Below, piece by piece: positions 27,964 to 38,793 of a DNA stretch of 64,000 nucleotides. The DNA is taken from contig JAYESD010000008.1 of assembly GCA_036927565.1 (NCBI GenBank), positions 126,507,498 to 126,571,497 of the forward strand, read 5' to 3'. This DNA is from Tuctoria greenei (lineage: Eukaryota; Streptophyta; Magnoliopsida; Poales; Poaceae). Under the pieces are notes generated by a model, which worked only from the letters and a program-made list of their open reading frames with translations, had not been told where the DNA came from and made no database searches. The first letter of the stretch is position 1, and the number at the start of each line of letters is the position of its first letter. Position numbers and translations under genes: made by a program.

Positions 27964-30647
27964 ATTTTCGCATCATGCATTGCATACATGATCATGCATT
28001 AAACACTAGTAGAATAAAAGAAAAATAATAAAACATGCATATACAAATATGTATAGCAAAAGAAGGAAAAGAAAATAATAGTTATAGCCTAAAACTTGTA
28101 ATAGGGAATAAGTATAAAAATAATAATAATAAAATAAATATAAATGTATATAAATAATATATATAACAATATATGAAAATAAATAAAATATTAATATTAA
28201 TAATATACATTATAATAATAATAAATAATGAATATATAACATGAATAATATATATATATAAAAGATATATATATATATATAATAAATTATATAATAAAAA
28301 AAGAGTATAAAAAAAGTAAAATAAATAAATATAAATTATAAAATAATAATAATACAAAAAAAAGAAAAAAAAAGAGAAGGGCCAACCCGGCGGCCAGGCC
28401 AGCGGCCCAGCCGACCGAGCGCCCCGCGCCAGCCCGGCCTCCCGCGCGCGAGCGCGCGCCCCCCCCGCTGGGCCCCGCTCCGCGCCCCGCAGCCGACCGG
28501 CCCCGCCCGCCCGCCGTACGCCTCCCGCCCGGCTCGGTCGCCGCCCCCGGTACGACTCCGCCCCGAGTCCCGATCCCGCCCACTCCCGATTCCAGCGCCG
28601 ATTCCCCGGAGTCGCCTGTTCCGCCGCCCCTATAAAAAGGAACCGAAGCCCCATGACCCCGACGCCAGAAGCGCTCCAGGAAGACCCTAGCCGCCGGGAA
28701 AAACAACAGGAGTCCAGAGAGCTGCGTCCAGGGAAGAAAAAGAAGGGAAAGAAGAGGAAGAAAAAGAGGAGGGCCACGCCGTCCGCCGGAGATCGTCGTC
28801 GACATCGCGCCGCCGTCGTCGTGCCGCCGGAGGACGCATCTACTTCGTCTACGCGTTGTCCCCATCCCGCGGTCATCGAAGCCAACGCATCTACGGTAGG
28901 CCATGTTCCCGATGCGAATTTTAGCGATCATATTGAACCAAATAGGTGTAAATTGATTTTAGTTGTGCCATAATTTTATTTTCAGCAGCATTAATCCACC
29001 CTAAAACCCCCGTAAACTCATATGAACACGTATGAACTACTCGCATCTAATTAATAAACAACCGTAGTTAATTTATTATTGAATTGTGCATGCATACATG
29101 TCATTGCATGTCGATTATTTTGTGTGCATCATGTTGATTGTATATGTTTTCTTGTATGTATGATCACGCGTAGAGGGAAGTGCTCAAGAGATCGTGTACG
29201 AGGATTTCCAGAATCAAGATTTTGAAGCGCTTGAGCAACCCCATCCGTCGGAGCAAGGCAAGTGTCCTTGAAGCATATTGATCCTGTTTTTAAATAAATG
29301 TTTTGTTTGCAAATTGCATGCTTGTGTCAAATTGATGGGGAATCCTATGGTAGGAGTTTACTAGTTTTGTTTAACCAACCTTGTCACCTGGAATTTATGG
29401 TAGAGAGTCGGGAAGGGTTTTTACCTTTTTGCTTCGCTTAATTAATTGGGATGGCAAACAACACTACACACTTAATTATGCGTCAATGATATTCTGGTTA
29501 ATGTGAACTGGTCAATACGATGGGTGATCTAATCAAGCATGGTTATGTGGATGGGTTGGTTGTTATGGTGGTTTGTTTGCTTTAGATCTAAGGACCGGTT
29601 CATGCGAGAATATGCCAGGTCAACAGTGCCACCACAAGGCCAAGTATGGGTGCGGCGTAGTTGAATAATTAGGAGCGCTGCTAGTACTGTATGGACCATT
29701 GGATGGCGCGGGGAATGGGAGTCGAGGAGGACTGCCCTGGGATCCGCATGGCACACGAGGGGGCCCGTGGGTTTGAGAATAGAGATTCAAGCCTGCCGGT
29801 GAAACCTTAGTGGGCCCGTACATACTAGTAGTCCCTTTTGAAAGGCTATTTTGTGATCTCTTGGCCACACACCTATGGAAGTGTGAGATGGCATAATGGA
29901 GGTTTCTTAGTCATCGAAAGGTGATGAATCACAAACATGTGGGTAAAGTGGTACAACCTCTGCAGAGTGATAAAAACTATCATGATAGCCGTGCTCCCGG
30001 TTATGAGCGCCTGGATGACCTACATGATTAGAGTTGGATTTTGGTATTGGGATGGTTGGTTTATGGAAATTGGGATATGGTTATGGTTATGGTTTATGGT
30101 CATGGATATGAATTTGAGTTCTGGTAATTGGACATGGATAATGATGATGTTGGCAATAATTGGATATGGTTTATATTATGTTAATATGATGGTGATGATG
30201 GGATTGTTTCACATAGACATAGTATAATGCTTTTCAAATGTTTTACTGTACTTTTCAACACTTAGCCATTATTACATTCGTCATTTGAATTAGCCACATG
30301 TCATACTTGCCACACTTGCTGAGTACGACATGTACTCACTCTTGCAATCCCCCCAACAGCTACTGGAGACAATTGGGAGTACCCTGAGGATCACGTGGAG
30401 TACTAGGTTGTGTACCGCCGTCAATTGCCTGTGGATTGGAGTCGTGCTGTTTAGTTTATTTTCCGCTGCAATTATTTAGAGTTTTATCATTCGTGAACTA
30501 TTGCATTATTGTAATAAAGTACTTATTTATTAGTTAAGACGTGGTTAAATTCTGTATATCGTTTGTGATGCAACCGTATATGTGTGATGAACGTCCTGGG
30601 CACACATATGCGTTACGCTTGGTTCATATTCGGAACCGGGTGTCACA
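27951..30647 (+). repeat. 3' LTR of chromovirus D (2,697 bp)
   Basis: Starts TGTAACACCCTAAATTTTCGC and ends GGAACCGGGTGTCACA, followed by the AGACT target copy. Same AT-rich then GC-rich layout and TATA box (28631-28638) as the 5' LTR, with an 8-base rather than 22-base C run. Confidence 0.93.
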
Positions 30648-31199
30648 AGACTGTTCAATGTCTTTGAATACATCTACAATGACATTGTGAACATCTCAAT
30701 CACTCCAAACAGATCTTGTGGGTATGCCCCGTACATCATGTACATGATTGAGAAGGTGACTGGACTTGAGTTCGTCAAGGATGTTCACCATACGGGGATG
30801 AAACCGCAAAAGCCCACCGAGTACACTCTACCTTCAGCTCCTGATGCACCTCCCTCCCCTGAAGCTGAGAGGAGGACTAAGCAGGCTCGAGATGTGAATG
30901 CAACAAGATCCTCAGCTGCTCCTCCTAGCTCTGCACCTGCTCATGAACCCTCCGGTGGTGTGCTGAAAATGCTCACCTCTATCTTTGTCTGCTGCCGCAA
31001 GATTGAAGTCAGGCAGAAGAAGCATCAACAATATGTCAATGCCAACATCAAAGCAATCTGCGACAAGCTGGAGATTGAGCCCGTGGGATCCCCGCCCGCC
31101 TTCAAGGACTCCGAGGAAGAGTCCGCTCCGGCAAATGATGATGATGGTGGTGAAGATGAGGACCGGACCGAGACGGAGGAAGAGAGTGACGATGAGTGA
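30648..31199 (+). pseudogene. Sirevirus C additional ORF, 3' part
   Basis: Continues the gene left at 19104. Conserved segments shared with F: GYAPYIMYMIEKVTGLEFV, then a Pro-rich linker, a short Cys-containing hydrophobic segment (MLTSIFVCCRK) followed by a basic helix (VRQKKHQQYVNANIKAICDK), and an acidic tail (DDDGGEDEDRTETEEESDDE) ending at TGA 31197-31199. The F counterpart has FFKCFKAIFTSCRNQEVRN and a similar acidic end, so both the Cys segment and the acidic tail are kept. The start at 30687 is only the first Met of the remaining piece, not a real start. Confidence 0.8.
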
Positions 31200-31610
31200 T
31201 TCCCCTAAATTTTTCCCTTTTTGGTGCCTTGATGCCAAAGGGGGAGAGATTGAGACTAGGAGAGATTAAGTCTAATAGTTTGAGAGTAGTTGGTGTCTTT
31301 ATGTTTTTGTGATCAAGGACATGTGTACTTAATTTTTAATACCTTGTAATGCACTATTTCTTCTCTTATGTTTGATGCTTATTGTTGCTTGGATGATTAT
31401 CTTTATACTCATTGTTGATTGTCTTTACTTCATCACACCTTGTTGATCACACACTTGTTAGGAACCCCACCATAAGGTGTGTGTATATGTGAGAAGTTGT
31501 TTTGTGGACTTATCATTATTCTCATATGTGCATACCTTATGAAAATCAAGATTTTATTCTCAATTGTGATATCTCAAATGGTTGTCATCAGTCACCAAAA
31601 AGGGGGAGAT
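31200..31610 (+). other. 3' untranslated region of C with two polypurine tracts
   Basis: Two PPT-like sites: CCAAAGGGGGAGAGA near 31236-31250 and CCAAAAAGGGGGAGAT at 31595-31610, the latter abutting the 3' LTR. F has the same pair (54886-54909 and 54500-54517, minus strand). No gene otherwise. Confidence 0.75.
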
Positions 31611-33048
31611 TGTAAATGCGTCTAGGATATCCCTTGTGGGTTTTGGCTAATTGATGACAAACATATGAGATCCTAATGAAACTACTGAGATGATTGCAGG
31701 ACAAACAAGTGAAACATTTCGGTGCACACAAAAAGGTGAAAAATGAAGTGGTGTTCAAAGAGAAATACTTTGATGAAGCTTGGAAGACCAAAATAGATTT
31801 TGAATGTATAGGGAGTGTATGAAAGACACACTCCAAGAGCTCACAACTTTGCGCGAGGGTAAGGGATTAAAATTAACCTAACTTTCACAAAGCACTGGAC
31901 TAGTCCGATCATGGACAGGACTAGTCCGTTCACCTTTCTGGAATCCCACTCACAAGGAGACCGGACTAGTCCGTTCATCCACCGGACTAGTCCGTTGATG
32001 TTTCTGGAGTCTCTCATACTGAGGGACCGGACTAGTCCGATCATTGACCGGACTAGTCCGTTGAACTTTCTGTAATCTCCCATTCGTGGAGATCGGACTA
32101 GTCCGCGGACCAGTCCGATGAACTTTCTGGAGTCACTTTCACACAGCACCGGACTAGTCCGAGGTTGGACCGGACTAGTCCGACAAACTTTCTGGACCTC
32201 GAAACACATTGGGACTGGACAAGTCCGGACTTGCACCGGACTAGTCCGGTGTTAGGGTTTTTCAACGGCTAGCTTTTGGAAACCCTATAAATAGAGAGTC
32301 CACGACTTTCCTATGAACACACACGTCGAATATTAATCGAAGAGCAAACCCTAGCACCGCCACTTCGTCCCAAGAGCCCAAAACACATCTCCCCGCACAT
32401 CTAAAGTTCAAAAAGAGTGAAATCAATTGAACACTTGGATTTGAGATTGGGAGATCATCATTCTTTCATTGCGAGCTCTTGGGGTTTGATCTTTCTACAC
32501 TCATATTCTGCATTGTAATACTTTTGAGTGTATTTGATCACTTTTTCATTGTAATTCTCGTGGGAGCCCTCAACGTGTGAGGTTGCCCCACAAACATGGT
32601 GATTACCCGTGATAGTGGAATCAAGTCAGCCTTCATGGTGACTTGAAGAGGGAAAGGGTTGGAGACCCGGCTCTGTGTGAGCTTCCTCAACGAGGATGTA
32701 GATCTCGCGGTGAGATCGAACCTCAGGAAAAATTCGTGTGTCTTGTGTCTCATTTAGTTTAAATTTTGTTCATTAGATCATTTGAGTGCTAAACTTCAAC
32801 ATAAGGCAATTAGAAGTTACGCCTGCATTCTTATATTAATATCAAGTACAAATATCAGTTGTTCTCAATTCCGCTGCTAAAGAAATTTATTTTCCCAATT
32901 AACACCTGATCAACACACATAATTTTTGCACACCGGACTAGTCCGCCCACACAACCGGACTAGTCCAGCCAACTAAGTTTTGACGATTCTATTAAGTGTG
33001 CAGGAAATTCAAAAGGCCTATTCACCCCCCCCCTCTAGGCCACATTCA
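31611..33048 (+). repeat. 3' LTR of Sirevirus C (1,438 bp)
   Basis: Starts TGTAAATGCGTCTAGG and ends CTAGGCCACATTCA, followed by the GACCT target copy. It carries the palindrome array (31894-32252), TATAAATA at 32286-32293, and an extra tandem copy CGGACCAGTCCG at 32106-32117 not present in the 5' LTR. Confidence 0.93.
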
Positions 33049-33884
33049 GACCTCAAGAAGGTCATAAAGGCTGTGTACAACACAATCGACAATGTTCAGC
33101 TCTACCACGTTCTTGTAGACGGAGGTGCAACGCTCAATCTCTTGAGCTTTAAAGCATTCATGAAGATCCAGCTACAACTCTCTCACCTTCGCCCCTCAAG
33201 ACCTTTCTCTGGGGTAGGTTCGGGGGCCATCAGCCCCCTCGGATCCATCACTCTCCCGGTGACCTTCGGGGCACGGGAGAAATACAGGACTGAGAAGCTG
33301 GTCTCCGATGTCGCTCACATCAGTCCGCCCTTCAACGCCATCCTGGGCAGGCCTGCCTTGTACAGGTTCATGGCCGCAGCTCACTACGACTATCCGGTAT
33401 TGAAGATGCTGACACCTTCAGGCATTCTCCAGGTTCATGGAGACCACACTGCAGGAGTCACCGCGCTAGAGGAACTCCATGCGCTTGCCACGGCGCAAGA
33501 AGGAACCTCCGGCAAAGAGCTCATTGCTCAACCCCCGAGCACTCGTCATCAGGGCTCAACCTCTGCACCACGAGTGCAACCAAGCGGCGACACCGACGTT
33601 CCCGTCAAAGTTGTCCAAATCGGTTCTGATGCTGCTCAGACCACCCGTATATTGGGAGGTCTGAACAGAAAATAGGAACTAGCGCTCATGACTTTCCTCC
33701 GGGCTAATGTTGACGTGTTTGCCTGGCAACCGTCACAAATGCCTACGATACCTAGGGAGGTGATTGAGCAAAATCTAAAGATTTATCCTGACGCACGACC
33801 AGTACACACGAAGCCCCAGAAGCAATCAGTCGAGTGAAAAAACTTCATCCGACAGGAGAGGAAGAAGCTGCTTGAAGCTGGTTT
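33049..33884 (+). pseudogene. Gypsy B protease and start of RT (cut by E)
   Basis: Continues B gag from 10300. The protease region has the active-site phrase YHVLVDGGATLNLLSFKAF (33102-33158; DGG in place of DSG/DTG, as in E) and FNAILGRPALYRFMAAAHYD. A TAG at 33673-33675 follows GGLNRK; the same stop occurs in E at 43647-43649. After it the frame continues as ELALMTFLRANVDVFAWQPS, the typical lead into Gypsy RT, has another stop near 33835, and breaks off at 33884 within KKLLEAGF where E is inserted. The RT continues at 46956. Confidence 0.85.
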
Positions 33885-34745
33885 TGTCGGTGGTTTTGAT
33901 CCGGCAGATCTCCCGACACTACTAAAGTGTTATAGGAGTTTGTGGTTCGGTGTGGGCGCGTGGAGATTCAAGAAGGTGAAGTGTAAATGACACAAGAGAC
34001 ATGAATATTTACGTGGTTCGGGCCGCCTGAGCGTAATACCCTACTCCACGGGGTGTGTTGGTGTTGTATTGGATGTATGAGCTCAAAGTGAGTTCAGAGC
34101 GTAGAATGAGAGCGTAGAGTCTGTCCCCTATGTATCGTTGGCCTGTCCTTTTATAGTTCAAGGGCAGACCGTTACAGGTTAGCCTGACCCGACATGTGGC
34201 CCCGATGGTTACTAATATTGATACACAATTGATGCGCTTAATTACCTTTAATAACCAAGTTATGGGCTTTGATAGCACCGTTACTGGTAGTTAAGGTCGT
34301 CCGATCGTGTGTCATTAATATAGTATTAATGACACTTAATCGGGTCTTGAAGTCCTTGATTCCCCTTTGAATATCCGGAGCCATTGTAAAGTCTTCCGGA
34401 GGTTAGAGGCTGAAGATCCGACGGTTGGACACGTGGCAGCCCCGGAGCATACTGTAGGGGAACAGATAGGTCCGGTGCCACCTAACACGTGTCAGTTCTG
34501 GAGCTTCCCTCGGTCTGGGGTTAGGTCCGGGGGTGCCACTATGGTACATAGCCCGGAGCTTCCCCCTTTGTGGGTGGTAGCTCCGGTCCGATAGTACACG
34601 GGGCGACCCTGGGACTAACCATGTTGGGAAAGCGGGTCCGGTTGTGTCTGACATGTGGGCCTCTAAAGGTCTTCAAATCAAGTAGATGATACTCCCTTGA
34701 GATCTTTGCAATCCCAAGGGGTATATGGTACTCAGGGTACCGACA
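33885..34745 (-). repeat. 3' LTR of Gypsy E (861 bp)
   Basis: Window-orientation ends TGTCGGTGGTTTTGATC and CAGGGTACCGACA. Closely similar to 46102-46955 by eye. TATA box (minus strand) at 34149-34155. Confidence 0.92.
34149..34155 (-). promoter_or_regulatory. TATA box in E 3' LTR
   Basis: TATAAAA on the minus strand (TTTTATA in the window). Present also at 46364-46370 in the 5' LTR, where it would drive the element. Confidence 0.65.
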
Positions 34746-34770
34746 GTGGCCCCCTGGGCCCACCTCTGGG
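34746..34770 (-). other. Polypurine tract of E
   Basis: On the minus strand AGGTGGGCCCAGGGGGCCAC abuts the 3' LTR. B has AGGTGGGCCCGGGGGCCAC at 52645-52663 in the same place. Confidence 0.7.
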
Positions 34771-35278
34771 GAAGACCCCTTGGGTGAAGTCATTCTGCCG
34801 GAGGTGGGTCCATCCTTCGACTTTTGAACTGAGTCTTCAAAGGTCTTCGGATGTGCCGTTGGCGATAGTTTGGTGTTAAATCCTCGCCGCGTGGCATATC
34901 TCGTGTGCGGCAGATGAGATCTTCGGCGTGCGGATCTCACTCAATTGAAGGTCACTGGTTCCTGATACGAAAATCGTATCGGTTCCGCACGCCTTGTCAG
35001 GCTGCCGCCTTTGGGCTTCCCGCCTCATGATGACAACCGTTCGCCTGGGTAAGAACCTCGACTTGATCGTCCGGGTGGTCCCGGGCCCTTTTGTCATCGG
35101 CTGGGTGGAATTTTTGAGTAGTATCTTCAACTTCCTTGCGGTTTCCATCCAAGCATTGCGAGGGCTTACTTAAGAAGGAAAGCGCACACCGTCTGGGGTT
35201 CTTTACGCCTCTCATCCATTCTTGCGCTCAAACTCCCAACTTGTGCTCGCTTTTCCTCTCTTTCCTTGCTGTTCCGCG
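34771..35278. other. Upstream region of the antisense gene in E
   Basis: About 500 bp between the PPT and the antisense gene start. No coding region recognised. As the 5' flank of the + strand antisense gene it should hold its promoter; the best TATA-like phrase is GGCTTACTTAAGAAGGAAAG near 35163-35182, weak. Confidence 0.4.
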
Positions 35279-36668
35279 ATGGAGTTGGGTCTCCGCGAGA
35301 GCCGTTTGAAGACTGAAGGTGACCTGAAGAAAGTTCGGGCTCTCATGGGATGGTCCCCGGACTTCTTCAACCGCCTGGTCCGCGTCGGGGGGAGAGATCC
35401 CGTTCGAGAAGGAGCACGCCGACGAAATGGTGTACTTCTCTTTGTACGCCATGGTGGGGTTGATCCCACCTTTTTCCTCCATTTTCTTGATGCTGCTAGA
35501 CTTCTATGGTCTGCAACTGTACCACCTTGACCCCCACTCCATTCTTCTTGTGTCTGTCTTCGTCCACTTCTGCGAAATGTGGGTGGGCATCCCCCCTGCA
35601 TTGAACTCTTCTGGACCTTCTTCACTGTTCATACCACCGGTAGGAGTAATGAGTACCTTGGCTTCTACTATTTCGTGAAGCGCAAGAAGTGCCCATTCAA
35701 GTACCTCCGGTTGTTTCCCTCTTGAAAGTGCGATGATTGGAAGAAGGACTGGATAGTTATCCGGGTGGAGGAGCACGAGAAGCTGGAGCTGCCCGAAGGC
35801 CTCCCCAACATCGACACTACAGTTTGGAGTGAAGCTCCGGTGCTATCGGATGCCTTCAACCCTGCTCTAACCAGGATCTGCCAGTGCGTGGAGGGAGGAT
35901 TAACTCCTCAGGCGGTGTTTTGCAACTTCCTGGTCAACAGGTGGGCACCGTTGAAGAGGAGAGAAAAACTCGCTTGGGCCCTCAACAGTGTGATGGATGA
36001 CGACCGGGTTGAGACCGGGCTGAAGTCCAACATGGCGGGGGCAACCTTGGAGTTTCATCTCAAGAAGTTCCAGCACGGCATCGACGACGCGGGTGACGAC
36101 TTGACTCCGCCATCAGCTTTTCTCCCTCTGAACGTGGAAGTAGAGTTCAGCAGGGAGCTCCGGCGGAAGATGCCTGTGCTTGACGACCTTGGTGTCGTCG
36201 AGAGAAGATTGACCTCCAGGGTGGTGATCCCTAGGGCTTCCGAAGGTGGCTCCGACCCTGCCCTGAAGCCAAGGATCGAAGTCATCGGCAAGGGCAAGGA
36301 GCCGGCAGACGAACCCTTGAGCCAGAAGAGGAAGCTGAAGCATGCCGACGGAAGGTCCGTCAGGCCTGCAACCTCTGCATCAGCTCCTTCTCCCCGGAGG
36401 GGGAGGTCTTCTACAATTGCGGCGACTATACCCGTAGCGGCGTCCTCCTGGGGTGCTAGCTCCGGGCATACGACTCCAACACCAGGGCTTGTTGAGGCCT
36501 CTAGGTCCGGAGGTCCTTCCCAGTCAAGGGGGCCTCGACTAAGGAAATGCCCGTGGCTGCAACGAGTTCCGGGGGGCCTTCCGGAGCTTCCATGCCGGCG
36601 GCGGCGATGGTCAGCCAAGAACGCCCGGGAAAGAGGTTCCGCGCAAGCTGGTGCGGAAGCCTCCCGAG
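35279..36668 (+). pseudogene. Antisense gene of E, exon 1: Transposase_28-like ('putative gypsy type transposon') domain
   Basis: Runs opposite to gag-pol of E. I start at the ATG at 35279 (MELGLRESRLKTEGDLKKVR) because B has the matching start at 52126. The domain LLDFYGLQLYHLDPHSILLV followed by FVHFCEMWVGIPP (about 35487-35600) fits the plant family called 'putative gypsy type transposon' (Transposase_28). Then FYYFVKRKKCPFKYLRLFP, ELPEGLPNIDTTVWSE, FGNFLVNRW-like CNFLVNRWAPLKRREKLAWA, and a Ser/Pro-rich region. Frameshifts near 35390 (G run), 35600 (C run) and 36530 (G run) and a stop near 35725 break it. It ends at a 5' splice site (CCCGAG|GTAATT). Function unknown. Confidence 0.75.
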
Positions 36669-36746
36669 GTAATTTTTAATCTTTACCTCAGACAGTTGTT
36701 TTGTTGAAGTAACTGTTTTTTAAGTTTCTTCATCCATCATCTGCAG
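36669..36746 (+). other. Intron of the antisense gene in E (78 bp)
   Basis: GTAATTTTTAATC ... CATCATCTGCAG, T-rich, separating two coding parts. Joining the flanks keeps an open frame (SLP then VPKKMSEAPP). B has a 77-bp counterpart at 50663-50739 with the donor GTATGC and an acceptor that reads CAAG where E has CAG. Confidence 0.75.
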
Positions 36747-38793
36747 CGTTCCCAAGAAGATGAGTGAGGCTCCACCCTCAGCCACAACAGCTGAAGCTGT
36801 AAGGGCGGAAGCTTCTGCTCCTATCCCGACGCTACCCCAAGTGGTGGCTGAAGCTGCGACAGCTCCGGCGCTAGCTGTCGTGGTCATGGACCTCGACTCA
36901 TCCCTAGATACTCCCGTGGTAGCGCCGGAACACGGGAGAGAATATGCGCCAGCGGCACCTGCCCCGGAGGTTGAAGCTCCGGGTCCTGGTGCAGAGATGA
37001 TGGAAGCTCCGGCCGTTGAGCCGGAGGAAGCAGTAATTCTAGCCCCAGAGCTGGAAATTGTCGAAGCCCCGGCGGTTGAGCCGGAGGTAATTGAAGTCCC
37101 GTCGTGCGCGCCAGCTGTTGAGGAAGTCCCGGCGGTTGGGCCAGATACCTCTGAAGCACCGGCCGCAGAGCCGGTCGTTTCTGGACCTTTGGCCGCAGGG
37201 CAGGTTGATGTTGAAGACCTTCCAGCGCCCGAGCCGGTCGCCATTGAAGCTCCGGCCGCAGGGCCGGCTGTTGTTGAAGATCTTCCGGTGCCCGAGCCGG
37301 TCGTTGCGAAGACGTCAGCGCTCGAGCCCCTAGTAGAGGAGGTGCCCAGGCCGGAGCCAGAAGCAGCCCCTGCTCCGAGAGTGACGACGCTGGAGGTACC
37401 CGCAGCTGAGCCAGAGTGCCCTGATGAAGTCAATGGCCCCCTGCCCGAGGGGGCGAACGAAGATCTGGCGGCTGGTCCTTCGGAACCACTTCCGGAGGTC
37501 AGAACTTCATCAGCGGGACCCTCCTCGATGGCGACTGAGGCCATCCCGGAGGACGACCCTAGTGCCATGGAGGCTCAAGGGACCACTCTTCTGGAGTGGG
37601 ACCCAATTTTTGTATCTGAAAACTCACTGGAACCAGCGGAGGAGACCCCAGCAGGTCCAGATTCTATCCTGTTGTCATTGTCTATTGACAACACCTGCTC
37701 CAGTCGGCGTCAAGTTCAGCTAGAATTCTTCCATGACAGCAAGGCTCTTGAAGAGGAGCGCCAAACCCTTAGGAGGTGGCGTAATTGGCTCTACTTCGAG
37801 ACCAAGCTGGCGCAGTCAAGGCTGGCAGATGACAAAGAATGGATCAAGCAGGAGAAGGTCCATCTGGAATACTGGGGCAAATTATTGGATGGCAGGGAGA
37901 GCTTGACTCGCGCCCTCGATGCTCAATCCCGGGCCATTTATGAGCAGACCAAGGCAGCTAATAGTGCGGTTGATGAACGCCAAGAAAGGCTGGAAGCCAT
38001 TAACACTACTCTCATCAAGCGCCGAGAGGCACTTGAGGAGAGGGAGAAGAGGCTCGAAGATGAAGAGCAGAAACTCCTTGAGCTGCGAGATGACGTCTTG
38101 AAGAGGGAGGAGGAGCTCACCGAAAAGGTGGCTCTGGCTGACAAGGGCCTCGAGGAGCGCACCAAGAAATTGGAAGAGCGCCGCGCTGAGGAGGAGGAGA
38201 TGGCCTGGGTGCGGGGGCAGGAACTCTACGAGCAAGAGTGTGCCATCGCTGCCAGGGAGAAGAAAGTGAGGGGCAGGGAGAAGGACCTGGTTGACCGCCA
38301 AAACAAGATCTACCTCCGGGAGGAGGAACTAGGAAAACTCGAGAAGCAGGTTGCTGAAAAGATTCAGGAAAATGCCAAAGAGGTTGAGCGCCTCGCTCGC
38401 GAGAATTCTGAACTGGCGGCGGCCAAAAGATCCTTGGAAGAACTGAAGTGCTTGAGGGTTGCGGACTCCCTACAAGTTTGGGAGTTTCTGAGCAAAGCCA
38501 ATGACGCGCTGACACTGATGGGCTTCAGTCCCGTGTGTCCGGATGATCCGGAGCCGGAGCCGGACCTGGCGTTGCAGGCGTTGAGCTCGGCGGGTAGCAA
38601 ACTCTCCAAGGTGGGTGACGTCATCGCGGACCAACTGGAGGTAGAGGGGCAGTCCCTGGCGAAGAACGTCGCAAGATATGTGCTGACGTGCTACACCAGC
38701 CGGGATCCCCAATTCTCTCTGGACCTGATGCTTGAAGGTCCCGTCGAAGGAGAAGGTGAAGCCACCCGAGCCAATGTGTCGGAGGTTGCTTAG
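36747..38793 (+). CDS. Antisense gene of E, exon 2: Pro/Ala/Glu-rich plus coiled-coil protein
   Basis: An open frame of about 680 codons, intact to TAG at 38791-38793, reading MSEAPPSATTAEAVRAEASA from 36760. Residues about 50-240 are imperfect repeats of a P-A-V-E-P/APE type unit. Residues about 320-570 are one long heptad-patterned coiled coil (for example ERQTLRRWRNWLYFETKLAQ, EEREKRLEDEEQKLLELRDD, REEELGKLEKQVAEKIQENA). A globular C-terminus follows (LMGFSPVCPDDPEPEPDLAL, then EGQSLAKNVARYVLTCY). The B copy (48696-50662, minus) has the same order. No catalytic motif seen. The domain order resembles the large plant 'gypsy type transposon' hypothetical proteins. The 677-codon frame has survived while gag and pol decayed. 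Confidence 0.75.

Larger units (their letters stand above)
19105..30647 (+). mobile_element. Tekay/RIRE3-like chromovirus (Gypsy) D, 11.5 kb
   Basis: LTRs at 19105-21820 and 27951-30647 (TGTAACACCC...GGGTGTCACA), 5-bp TSD AGACC (19100-19104) / AGACT (30648-30652). It lies inside the additional ORF of C. Contents: initiator Met PBS, an intact orf0, gag-pol in one frame with three nonsense codons, a C-terminal chromodomain, and a PPT. Long LTRs, integrase with chromodomain, and an extra ORF before gag agree with the Tekay/Del branch (rice RIRE3 and RIRE8 are known relatives with an ORF upstream of gag). It is the youngest layer at this site. Confidence 0.93.
10301..33048 (+). mobile_element. 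Sirevirus-type Copia retrotransposon C, split by D
   Basis: LTRs at 10301-11723 and 31611-33048 (TGTAA...TTCA), 5-bp target duplication GACCC (10296-10300) / GACCT (33049-33053). Internal order is PBS, gag, pol (PR-IN-RT-RNH), palindrome-rich spacer, additional ORF, tandem polypurine tracts. Copia domain order plus an extra 3' ORF, long LTRs with CGG-CCG palindromes and more than one PPT are features described for Sireviruses. Chromovirus D sits inside the additional ORF at 19105-30647. Without D, C is about 11.2 kb. Confidence 0.92.

Noticed and set aside
28082..28885. 267-residue minus-strand frame in the D 3' LTR (and 206 residues at 19435-20055)
   Set aside because: It reads through GC-rich promoter and AT-rich repeat in the antisense direction, with Gly/Ala/Arg then Ile/Tyr runs. 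Composition, not a gene. The two LTR copies differ by frame.
18137..31199. Envelope protein making C an infectious retrovirus
   Set aside because: No signal peptide, no clear transmembrane helix, no glycoprotein-like features. The domain matches a plant transposon protein of unknown role.
36720..37568. 282-residue Ser/Gly/Ala-rich minus-strand frame
   Set aside because: It is the exact shadow of the Pro/Ala/Glu repeat part of the antisense gene exon 2 and has no recognisable domain.
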